Assembly (NCBI RefSeq): GCF_024437735.1
Contig: NZ_JANFQO010000001.1
Span: 248,001-312,000 of the forward strand
DNA length: 64,000 nucleotides
Direction of reading: 5' to 3'
DNA from: Tahibacter harae
GTDB lineage: Bacteria; Pseudomonadota; Gammaproteobacteria; Xanthomonadales; Rhodanobacteraceae
Shown one piece after another: positions 32,670 to 40,511 of this stretch (its first letter is position 1; the number at the start of each line of letters is the position of its first letter). The translations under genes and the position numbers were made by a program. The notes below the pieces were generated by a model. That model did not search any database and was not told where the DNA came from. It saw only the letters and a list, made by a program, of their open reading frames with translations.

Positions 32670-33665
32670 ATGCGCCATCTGCCCCGCCGCCGGCTGTCCG
32701 CACTGCTGTTCGCCGCCCTGCCCCTGGCCGCCGCGGCCCAGCCGGCGGATACGGCCACGACCGAACTCGCGCGCAGCGCCGCCGCCCAGGCCCAGGCCTA
32801 CCGCCGCCAGCAGAGCGCGCGCCTGGCCGCGGCGACGGACCGCGACAGCCTGATCGCCGCGGTGCTGCTGGCCCTGCCGGCCGATGTGGAGCACGCGCCC
32901 GACGACGCCGCCGCCGCGCCGCTGCAACGCCTGCAGCAGCGCTATCCCGACGACCCGCTGGCGCTGTACACCGCGGCCCTGGTCTGCCATCTGCGGCCGG
33001 ATTGCAGCGACGCCGGTGCCGCAACGCGGCTGCAGGCGCGCGCTCCGGCCAATGCCGTGCACTGGCTGCTGCAGCCGGCCATGGGCAGGCCCACGGCCGC
33101 GCAGCTGCAACAGGCCGCGGCGGCCGGCGGCGCGCAGCCGCATCTGGGCGAATTCGTCGCTATCGTCGGGCGCGTGCTGGACGGCCAGCCCGCACCGCAA
33201 GCGGAACACGATCCCGCCGCCCTCGCCGCGCAGTTGCGCGTGGATGCAATCGACGCGCTGCCGCAGCCGCGCTTCGCGGCCATGTTGCAGGCATGCAAGG
33301 ACGCGGCTGCCGCCAAGGACTGCCGCACGCTGGGCCAGCGCCTGCTGCACGACGCCCAGGGCAGCATCCTGTCGCGCATGATCGGCAGCACGCTGCTGCG
33401 CCGCCTGGCCAAGGGCGGCGCCGAGGAAACCGCCGCCAGGGCGTTCCGCCGCGACTATGTCTGGCTGGGCGGGCACGAGCTGGGCCGCGGCAGCACCGAA
33501 GGCCGCGCGCGCCTGCAGCGCGATCTTGCCGCCTACGGCGAATGGCAGGCGCTGCAGCGCGCCGCGAGCGCGGCCGGCATCGCCGCGAGCGCGCCGGAAG
33601 GCTGGATGCCGGCCGATCCGCAGCAACTGCTGCTGCCGGAAGAACGCCAGCCGGCCAGCCGCTAG
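32670..33665 (+). CDS. Secreted protein paralogous to the sensor domain of the downstream Ser/Thr kinase
   Basis: A 331-residue protein with a signal peptide (LSALLFAALPLAAAAQP). From about residue 55 to the end it aligns with residues 438-731 of the kinase at 34348-36543: DRDSLIAAVLL, a CH-x4-C pair (Cys106, Cys112), APANAVHWLL, a second Cys pair (Cys209, Cys218), ILSRMIGSTLLRRLAKG, YVWLGG and the ending YGEWQALQRAA..AGIA...GW.P.DPQQLLLPEER. Cys pairs and helices suggest a disulfide-stabilised, TPR-like periplasmic fold. It is first in a tight operon, 9 bases before the sigma gene. Likely a free copy of the kinase's sensor module; function otherwise unknown. Confidence 0.82.
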   Translation: MRHLPRRRLSALLFAALPLAAAAQPADTATTELARSAAAQAQAYRRQQSARLAAATDRDSLIAAVLLALPADVEHAPDDAAAAPLQRLQQRYPDDPLALYTAALVCHLRPDCSDAGAATRLQARAPANAVHWLLQPAMGRPTAAQLQQAAAAGGAQPHLGEFVAIVGRVLDGQPAPQAEHDPAALAAQLRVDAIDALPQPRFAAMLQACKDAAAAKDCRTLGQRLLHDAQGSILSRMIGSTLLRRLAKGGAEETAARAFRRDYVWLGGHELGRGSTEGRARLQRDLAAYGEWQALQRAASAAGIAASAPEGWMPADPQQLLLPEERQPASR

Positions 33666-33674
33666 ACTGGCCCC

Positions 33675-34346
33675 ATGGCGGCCTTTCCCACCACGCGCTG
33701 GAGCCTGATCCGCGCCAGCCGGCAGCCGCCGCGCGATGCCGCGGCGGCCTGGTCGGCGCTGGTGCGCGACTACCAGCCGGCCATCGTCGCCTATTTTCGC
33801 CGCAGCCCGCTGGCGCGCGAGGCGGAGGACCTGGCGCAGGAATTCCTGCTCGCGTCCATGCAGGCCGGCTGGTGGTCGCGCGCCGACGACCAGGCCGGCA
33901 GTTTCCGCCGCTTCCTGCTCGCCCTGCTCGGACGCTTCCTCGCCAACCGCCGCGACAACGCTGCGCTGCGGCGCGAGGTGCCGGGCGGCGAGGCCATGGA
34001 AATCGCCACGGAGGATTCACCCGAAGCCGAGTTCGATCTGCAATTCGCCCTCTGCCTCACCCGCCAGGCACTGGCCGCGCTGCGCGAACGCTATGCCGCG
34101 GAAGGCCGCGCGGCGCTGCTCGATCAGCTGCAACCCTGGCTGGTGGAGACGCCGGCCCACGGCGAACTGGCCGCCGTCGCGCAACAGCTGGCGCTGGCGC
34201 CGAATACGCTGGCGGTGCAGCTCAAGCGTCTGCGCGAACGTTTCCGCCAGGCAGTGCGCGACGCGCTGGCCGAACTCTGCCTGGACCGCGCCCAGGCCGC
34301 TGCGGACCTCGCCGCGCTGCGCCAGGCGCTGACGCGGAGCGGCTGA
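33675..34346 (+). CDS. ECF-type RNA polymerase sigma factor of the kinase-associated class
   Basis: A 223-residue protein. It begins FPTTRWSLIRASR, as in sigma factors encoded beside Ser/Thr kinases. Region 2 is LVRDYQPAIVAYFRRS...AEDLAQEFLLASM, and region 4 is ELAAVAQQLALAPNTLAVQLKRLRERFRQAV with a helix-turn-helix. No anti-sigma factor gene is present. In the known ECF43-type systems (EcfP/PknT, EcfK/PknS) a co-encoded kinase phosphorylates the sigma factor to allow polymerase binding; similar control is likely here but inferred. The acidic EAEDL in region 2 differs from the Thr-containing site of EcfP. Start is 9 bases after the secreted-protein stop; end is 1 base before the kinase ATG. 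Confidence 0.88.
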   Translation: MAAFPTTRWSLIRASRQPPRDAAAAWSALVRDYQPAIVAYFRRSPLAREAEDLAQEFLLASMQAGWWSRADDQAGSFRRFLLALLGRFLANRRDNAALRREVPGGEAMEIATEDSPEAEFDLQFALCLTRQALAALRERYAAEGRAALLDQLQPWLVETPAHGELAAVAQQLALAPNTLAVQLKRLRERFRQAVRDALAELCLDRAQAAADLAALRQALTRSG

Positions 34347-34347
34347 G

Positions 34348-36543
34348 ATGCAGGCCGCCGACGCCACCTTGCTGCAACTCGCCCGCGGTGCCCTGCTGGC
34401 CGACGATCCGGCCGATTCGGTACTGGCCGCGCTGGATCTGGACGACCCGCAGCAGCGCCGCTTCGGCGACTACGAACTGCTGCAGCGCCTGGGCCGCGGC
34501 GGCATGGGCGTGGTGTTCCGTGCGCGCCAGCTCAGCCTGCAGCGCGAAGTCGCGCTCAAGGTCATCGCCGGGCTGGGCGAGGACGCAGCCGCTGTCGCGC
34601 GCTTCCTCGGCGAAGCCCGCGCCGCGGCGCAGCTGCATCATCCGCATATCGTGCCGGTGTACGAAGTCGGCCTGATCGGCGATGTGCATTTCTTCTCCAT
34701 GCCGCTGGCCGCGTCCACGCTCGCCACGCAGCTCGACGGCAGGGCGCTGGCGCCCGCCGCCGCACTGGAACTGATGCTGCAACTGGCCGGCGCGGTCGGC
34801 TATGCCCACAGCCTGGGCCTGCTGCACCTGGATCTGAAACCCGACAACGTGCTGCTGGACGAACAGGGCCGCGCGCAGATCGCCGATTTCGGACTGGCGC
34901 TGGCGTTCGATCCGCAGCGCCTGGCGCCGGCGCAGGAAATCTCCGGCACGCCGGCCTACATGGCGCCGGAGCAGCGCGATCCGGCGCTGGGCCCGCTGGG
35001 GCCGGCCAGCGACGTCTACGCCCTGGGCGCGATGCTGCTGCAATTCCTCGGCGGCCGCCTGCCCGATGCCGCCGGGCGCGACGCGCTGCTGGCCGGGCTC
35101 GACGCAGACCTGGGCGCGATCTGCCGCCATTGCCTGAACGAGGATCCGCGCCGGCGCTATGCCAGCGTGGCCGAATTCGCCACCGACCTGGCCCGCGCCC
35201 GCGACGGCAATGCAGTCAGCGTGCGGCCGCGGCGCTGGGCCGAACGCGCCTGGCGCGGCCTGCGCCGGCACCCGGCGCTGAGCCTTGCCGTCGCCGCGGC
35301 CCTGCTCGCGCTGTGCGCCGGCCTGGCCGCGACGGCCTGGCAATGGCAGCGCGCCCAGGCCGCACTGGCCGCGGCCGAGACCGCGCGCCAGCAGAGCAGC
35401 GCCCGCGCTGAACGCTTGCGCCAGCTGGCCGGGCTGATGGCTGCCAGCTTTCCCAGCGGCAGCGCCAGCGAAGCCCAGCGCCGCGCCGGCGCCGAGGCCG
35501 CCGTGGCCTGGCTCCGGCGCGAGACCGCCGATCCCGCCGCCCAGCGCGAACTGCTGGACGCCTTCGGCCAGGCCCTGCGCAGCGCCGGCAAGGACGACGC
35601 GGTGGAAACGCTGCTGGCCGAGATCATCCGCCAGCTCGGCCAGGACTACCGCCGCGCGCAATTGCAGCAGCTGATCGCCCGCGGCGACCGCGACAGCCTG
35701 ATCGCCGCGGTGCTGCTGTCCAGCACCCAGCCGGAGCAGGCCGGGCTCGCCGCACAGGCGCGGACGCAGCTGCGCCAGGGGCATCCCGGCGACGTGGCCG
35801 CCCTGTCCGCACTAGCCCTGGCCTGTCATGTACAAAATAACAATTGCGAAGAAATACAGGATTTCCGCAACCTGACCCGGCTGGCGCCGGACAACGCGGT
35901 GCACTGGGTGCTGTGGCCGCAGGGCCTGGCCGAATCCGAGCGCGCGCTGGCCCGGCGCCTGGCCCAGGCCGCGGCCGCAACTACCTTCGACGACCACGCC
36001 GCAAGCCAGGCCGCCCTGCTGCAGCGCATGCTGCAGAAGCCGCCGCTGCCCGAATCGCTGCGCCAGCCGCTGCAGGCGGTGCTGGATCCGGCCGACATGG
36101 CCGCGTCCCTGCGCCGCACCGCCGTCGACGCCGTGCCGCTGCCGCGCTATGCGGATTTCGTGCGCCTGTGCCGGCCGGACTATGGCGCGCTCGCGCGCCA
36201 GCCGGGGCTGCGCGAACACTGCATCGCCTTTGCCCAGCGCGGGCTGACCGCACCCGGCGCCGCAGTGCTTTCGCGCATGGTGGCCAGCGCCATGCTGCGC
36301 CGCCTGTACAAGGGCCGGCCCGAAGCCGGGCCGGCCTACGCCGCGCGGCGCCAGTACGTCTGGCTGGCCGAGCAATTCACCCGCCGCCGCATCGACCCCG
36401 AGCAACTGCGCCAGGACTTCGCCCGCTACGGCGAGTGGCAGGCCATGGAACGCATGGCGCAGCGCCACGGCATCGCCGCCACGCCGCCAGCGGACTGGCA
36501 GCCGCAGGATCCGAAGATGTTGTTGCTCAGCGAAGATCGCTGA
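34348..36543 (+). CDS. Transmembrane Ser/Thr protein kinase with Cys-paired extracytoplasmic sensor domain
   Basis: A 731-residue protein. Cytoplasmic kinase domain at about 42-290: glycine loop LGRGGMGVVF, Lys71, catalytic loop HLDLKPDN (Asp162), DFG at 180-182, SGTPAYMAPEQ. The catalytic loop is HLD, not HRD, so this is a non-RD kinase and may not need activation-loop phosphorylation. One membrane span at about 310-331. The extracytoplasmic part (about 438-731) is homologous to the secreted protein at 32670-33665, with Cys493/Cys500 and Cys608/Cys625. The codons around 493-510 are conspicuously AT-rich. Last gene of a tight three-gene operon; it likely signals to the sigma factor. Confidence 0.9.
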   Translation: MQAADATLLQLARGALLADDPADSVLAALDLDDPQQRRFGDYELLQRLGRGGMGVVFRARQLSLQREVALKVIAGLGEDAAAVARFLGEARAAAQLHHPHIVPVYEVGLIGDVHFFSMPLAASTLATQLDGRALAPAAALELMLQLAGAVGYAHSLGLLHLDLKPDNVLLDEQGRAQIADFGLALAFDPQRLAPAQEISGTPAYMAPEQRDPALGPLGPASDVYALGAMLLQFLGGRLPDAAGRDALLAGLDADLGAICRHCLNEDPRRRYASVAEFATDLARARDGNAVSVRPRRWAERAWRGLRRHPALSLAVAAALLALCAGLAATAWQWQRAQAALAAAETARQQSSARAERLRQLAGLMAASFPSGSASEAQRRAGAEAAVAWLRRETADPAAQRELLDAFGQALRSAGKDDAVETLLAEIIRQLGQDYRRAQLQQLIARGDRDSLIAAVLLSSTQPEQAGLAAQARTQLRQGHPGDVAALSALALACHVQNNNCEEIQDFRNLTRLAPDNAVHWVLWPQGLAESERALARRLAQAAAATTFDDHAASQAALLQRMLQKPPLPESLRQPLQAVLDPADMAASLRRTAVDAVPLPRYADFVRLCRPDYGALARQPGLREHCIAFAQRGLTAPGAAVLSRMVASAMLRRLYKGRPEAGPAYAARRQYVWLAEQFTRRRIDPEQLRQDFARYGEWQAMERMAQRHGIAATPPADWQPQDPKMLLLSEDR

Positions 36544-36616
36544 ACGGGCCTCGGGATTCGCAGGCGGGCCGCCGCTGCGTCTACCAATCCCGGATCCTGT
36601 CATCCCGGATCCCTGC

Positions 36617-37279
36617 TCAATCCACACTGAAGCGCTGCAGCGCCACCGGCGTCAGATTGACGCCGAAGAACACGTTGTCGACATTCGCCATGGCGCCGCC
36701 GGCGGCGTTGTCGCGCATCAGGTATACGCGCAGCTGCGCGCTGGCCGCGGTCTTGGGCGAGACCAGGCTGGCCGGCGTGCCCGGCACGCCGGCGGGGAGG
36801 CCGCGCCAGGCGCTGTCGTCCAGCGGAAAATCCGTGCCTATCAGCAGCGACTGGCTGCCGCCTGTGCCCAGCGAGGCTTCGCAGGCCGGCGCGGAATAGA
36901 ACGCCACCTCGATATGCACGCGCGCCTGGCCGGTGGGCTGCCCTGTGGGCAAAAGCACGCGCGCGCCGTAGTTGTAGCTCTGGCTGGGCACTACCGCGAA
37001 ACACTGGCTCAGGCCGATGGCGACGCCGTTGCCGGCCTTGGCGCTGAGCAGGAACTGGGCCGAACCCGATCCGGCCACGCCGGCCACGTCGGCGCCGGTG
37101 TAGTTGCGCTGGCCGTTGGAGAGTTCCTGCGAGCCGTAATCGCTCCAGCTGTCCAGGCCGCCGCCGAAGCCGGGATTGCCGAGCAGGTTCTGCGCCGCCG
37201 CCGGCGCGCTGGCCAGGGCCGCCGTCAGCCCCGCCAGCAGTGCGCGGCGAATCACCGGTGTATTTCTGCCAAAGTCCAT
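36617..37279 (-). CDS. Secreted CBM-like jelly-roll protein
   Basis: A 220-residue protein with a signal peptide (VIRRALLAGLTAALASAPAAAQ) and a mature part starting NLLGNPGFGGGLDSWSDYG, the pattern at the start of carbohydrate-binding CBM4/9/16-like domains. Later strands include AQFLLSAKAGNGVAIGLSQCF, VPSQSYNYGARVLLPTG and AQLRVYLMRDNAAGGAMANVDNVFFG. No catalytic domain is attached. It is convergent with the kinase operon. Sugar or glycan binding outside the cell is a reasonable inference only. Confidence 0.72.
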   Translation of the reverse strand: MDFGRNTPVIRRALLAGLTAALASAPAAAQNLLGNPGFGGGLDSWSDYGSQELSNGQRNYTGADVAGVAGSGSAQFLLSAKAGNGVAIGLSQCFAVVPSQSYNYGARVLLPTGQPTGQARVHIEVAFYSAPACEASLGTGGSQSLLIGTDFPLDDSAWRGLPAGVPGTPASLVSPKTAASAQLRVYLMRDNAAGGAMANVDNVFFGVNLTPVALQRFSVD

Positions 37280-37483
37280 GAATGTCTTCCTGCCTGGTGA
37301 AAAACGCCGGCCGCGGGTCCGGGCCGGTCCGCAGGCATTAGCGGATTCGCCACGCGCCGACTGTCAGCACCGGCGGTTGTCTTCACCACACTGAACGAAA
37401 TGGCGCGGGGATTGGCCGCCGCCCGGCGCGCGACGCATCATCCGGGCATTCCTGTTTCCCTTGGCAGCAGAGCCTATCCACGC

Positions 37484-38032
37484 ATGTATGTCGTCTTTCT
37501 GCACGGCCCCGCCGGCGCCGGCAAATACACCATAGGCCGCCTGCTCGGCGCCGAACTCGGCCTGCCCCTGCTGCATAACCACCTGGCAGTGGATCCGGCC
37601 CTGGCCCTGTTCGACTTCGGCACGGCGCCGTTCCGCCGCCTGCGCGCGGCGATCTGGCGCGCGGCCTTCGGCGAGGCCGCCGCGGCCGGGCGTTCCTTCA
37701 TCTTCACCTTCCATCCCGAAGCCAGCGTCGCGCCGGAACTGATCGGCGAACTGTGCGCCCTGGTGGAAGACGCCGGCGGCCGCGTGCATTTCGTCGCGCT
37801 GCACTGCGCCACCGCGGCATTGCTGCCGCGCCTGGATTCGCCCGGCCGCCGCCGCTTCGGCAAACTCGCCGATCCCGTCCTGTACCAGCGCATCGAAGCC
37901 GCGGGCGGCTTCGATTTTCCGCCCCTGCCTGCAGCATTGCTGCAGCTGGACACTGCCGCGCTGGCCGCCGAAGAGTCCGCCGCGCGCATCGCCGCCGCGC
38001 TGCGCGCGGCCGAGCCGGCGGCGCCCGCGTGA
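37484..38032 (+). CDS. Small P-loop kinase-like protein (AAA/shikimate-kinase-like)
   Basis: A 182-residue protein from the ATG at 37484. The Walker A is HGPAGAGKYT (Gly8 to Thr16) and the following IGRLLGAELGLPLLHNHLAVD is like small nucleotide or antibiotic kinases, where the loop after strand 2 binds substrate. FIFTFHP, VHFVALHC and a C-terminal helix complete a small alpha/beta NMP-kinase fold. Similar proteins are annotated only as shikimate-kinase-like or AAA. Substrate unknown. The longer reading to 37400 has no support. Confidence 0.78.
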   Translation: MYVVFLHGPAGAGKYTIGRLLGAELGLPLLHNHLAVDPALALFDFGTAPFRRLRAAIWRAAFGEAAAAGRSFIFTFHPEASVAPELIGELCALVEDAGGRVHFVALHCATAALLPRLDSPGRRRFGKLADPVLYQRIEAAGGFDFPPLPAALLQLDTAALAAEESAARIAAALRAAEPAAPA

Positions 38033-38268
38033 TCTGCGGCAGCCTGGAACTGCGCTAGTCGTCAGAGGAAGCCGTGCGGGCCGCGCCGAAGGCCGGTACC
38101 GCCGCGGCGCCGCGGCGCAGGCTGCGGCGCAGGATCCGCGGCACCGGGGGGACATGGCTGGCAGAGGCGCAAGGCAGGATCGACTTGTGCATGACTTCCA
38201 AAGGGGCAAGACGGCGCAGCCCCCGCCCATGCCGGGCGTCGCGCGCCGGACACATGCAGGAGGGGAAC

Positions 38269-39933
38269 ATGGCAAGGTCAGCTTTCCAGCGCCGCGCAGT
38301 CGCCGCGGCCATCGTACTTGGACTTTCTTTCGGCGGCACCGCCCTGGCTGCGGGCGTCAGCCCGGATGCGGCCGGCGTGCAGTTCGCGCCCACACTCGCC
38401 GCGCCGGCGTATCTGCTGCGCGTGACCGGCCCGGCCGGCTTCCTGTTTGAACGCAATTTCCACGCCGGCCAGGCGCTCAGCGTCGCCGCGCCGGCCGGCG
38501 GCTGGGCCGACGGCAGCTACACCTATGAAATCACCGCGCTGACCCTGGCCAGCCGCCGCCGCGACAGCGCGCAGGGCGTCGCCGACAGCCCGCCGGCGCA
38601 GAGCGAGAACGGCAGCTTCAACGTGCTCAACGGCATCGTCCACGTCGCCGATACGTTCGGCGGACGCAGCGACAACGGCCTCAATTCGGGCGAACAGCTC
38701 AACGACCAGGTCATTCCCGACGACCTCATCGTGCAGGGCAGCACCTGCGTGGGCTTCGACTGCGTCAACAACGAATCCTTCGGCTTCGACACGATACGGC
38801 TGAAGGAAAACAACACCCGCATCAAGTTCGACGACACCTCCACCGGCGCCTTCCCCGCCACCGACTGGCAGCTCACCGCCAACGACAGCGCCTCCGGCGG
38901 CGCCAACCGCTTCTCCATCGAAGACACCACCGCCGCGCGCATTCCCTTCACCATCACCGGCGCAGCGCCGACGAATTCCATCTTCGTCGCCAGCACCGGC
39001 AAGGTCGGCTTCCGCACCGCCACGCCGGTGCTCGATCTGCATATGAGCACCACCGACACGCCGGCCTGGCGCCTGGAACAGACCAACGGCGGCGGCTTCA
39101 CCGCACAGACCTGGGATGTGGCCGGCAACGAGGCGAATTTCTTCGTGCGCGACGTGACCGGCGGCAGCCGCCTGCCCTTCCGCATACGCCCGGGCGCGCC
39201 GACCAGTTCCATCGACATCAGTGCCTCGGGCAATGTGGGCGTGGGTACGGCATCGCCTTCGGTCAAGCTCAATGTCAACGGTTCCGATGGCACCACCACC
39301 CAGGTGCTGGTGCAGGAAACCAACGGCACCGCCGCCGGCCGCGACCTGCTGCGCCTGGAAAACAACGGTCCGACCCGTCTGCGCCTGAAGAACACCGGTA
39401 CTGGCAACGAGTGGAGCCTCAACGCCCACGATGCGGATTTCCGCATGACCCCGGCCGGCTCGGCCACCGTGGCCATGACCATCTTCCCCACCGGCAACGT
39501 CACTATCGCCGGAACGCTGACGCAGAACTCCGACCGCAACAGCAAGGAAAACTTCCGCCCGCTGGACCACAAGGCCCTGCTGCAGAAGATCGCCAAGCTC
39601 GACATCACCGAATGGAACTTCAAGTACGAAGCCGACGAAGTGCGCCATATCGGTCCGATGGCTCAGGACTTCCATTCCGTCTTCGGCCTGGGTGAACGCG
39701 AAGACCGCATCGCGCCGCTGGATACCTCCGGCGTGGCGCTCGCCGCGGTGCAGGGCCTGCAGCAGGAACTGGCCGAACGCGACCGCCAGATCGCCGATCT
39801 GCAGGCCCGCGTCGAACAGCTCGCCGCCCTGACCAGCAAGCTTGCCCGGGCACAGGAGGAAAACCGCAGCGTGGCGATTCCGGCGAGCTTGGCCGGCGCC
39901 TGCGACGGCAAGCCGGTGGCCACCGGCCTGTAA
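38269..39933 (+). CDS. Secreted tail-fibre-like protein with S74 intramolecular chaperone
   Basis: A 554-residue protein with a very strong AGGAGGGG site, a signal peptide (AVAAAIVLGLSFGGTALAAGV) and a repetitive beta-rich body (GNVGVGTASPSVKLNVNG style, about residues 240-410) like tail-fibre or trimeric-surface proteins. Near the end is a Peptidase_S74 domain, NSDRNSKENFRPL, where Ser421 and Lys426 sit at the positions of the autocleavage dyad, followed by LDITEWNFKYEADEVRHIGPMAQDFHSVFGLG and a coiled coil (LQQELAERDRQIADLQARVEQL). These domains fold and trim trimeric fibres in phages. No phage genes accompany it, so a surface fibre of bacterial origin is likely. Confidence 0.85.
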   Translation: MARSAFQRRAVAAAIVLGLSFGGTALAAGVSPDAAGVQFAPTLAAPAYLLRVTGPAGFLFERNFHAGQALSVAAPAGGWADGSYTYEITALTLASRRRDSAQGVADSPPAQSENGSFNVLNGIVHVADTFGGRSDNGLNSGEQLNDQVIPDDLIVQGSTCVGFDCVNNESFGFDTIRLKENNTRIKFDDTSTGAFPATDWQLTANDSASGGANRFSIEDTTAARIPFTITGAAPTNSIFVASTGKVGFRTATPVLDLHMSTTDTPAWRLEQTNGGGFTAQTWDVAGNEANFFVRDVTGGSRLPFRIRPGAPTSSIDISASGNVGVGTASPSVKLNVNGSDGTTTQVLVQETNGTAAGRDLLRLENNGPTRLRLKNTGTGNEWSLNAHDADFRMTPAGSATVAMTIFPTGNVTIAGTLTQNSDRNSKENFRPLDHKALLQKIAKLDITEWNFKYEADEVRHIGPMAQDFHSVFGLGEREDRIAPLDTSGVALAAVQGLQQELAERDRQIADLQARVEQLAALTSKLARAQEENRSVAIPASLAGACDGKPVATGL

Positions 39934-39947
39934 GCGACGGTACTTTG

Positions 39948-39981
39948 GCGCGCCGCGCGGATGGGCGCGGCGCGCTTTTTT
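39948..39981 (+). terminator. Strong Rho-independent terminator after the S74 gene
   Basis: GCGCGCCGCGC (39948-39958) and GCGCGGCGCGC (39965-39975) form a perfect 11-bp stem with a 6-base loop, followed by six T's. Confidence 0.9.
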
Positions 39982-40511
39982 CTGCGGCGAGGCCACATGC
40001 TAATTTTCCCGGCCGCCAGGCGGCGACTGGCAGAGGAGCGACGGCGGCGTCAGCAAGCACTGCAAGCAAGGCAGCCGGACGGCGGTCCCAATGAGGACTT
40101 CGGCAACCACCGGACCCGAACCGCATACGCCGCGTCAGCACTCCGTTCAGATGCAAGGATTCCACCCGGCCTGGCGGCGCTGCCGGCATCGGCAGCACCA
40201 GCGCCGCGGCGCGTCCAAAAAGACGGGCAGACGCAGACAGCGGCGCGCCCGATGGCAGCGCAGGCGTAGCGAAACGCACCGCCGCGGACCGGACACGTTA
40301 GCCGGGACGAACGCCACGAATCGCGCTGCGGTCGTCACCGCCAAATTGCACCGCCTGCCGCCCTTGGCTAACGTCGCCCCATGCCGATTCCGCCAGCGCA
40401 GCTGCCGCCAACCTCGCCCCTCATTCCTGCCTCAGGCAGCCCTGCGGCAACACAGCCAGCGCAGCGCGATTGCGTATACAGCGGACCGCGGCCGGCCGGG
40501 ACGGCCATCGC
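39982..40511. other. 530-bp gap upstream of the LytS/LytTR operon with a long-spaced inverted repeat
   Basis: No gene is supported. ACGTTAGCC (40295-40303) and GGCTAACGT (40366-40374) are a perfect 9-bp inverted repeat with 62 bases between, 138 bases before the kinase start; they may be regulator sites. The remaining sequence is GC-rich without clear promoter hexamers or terminators. Confidence 0.5.
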
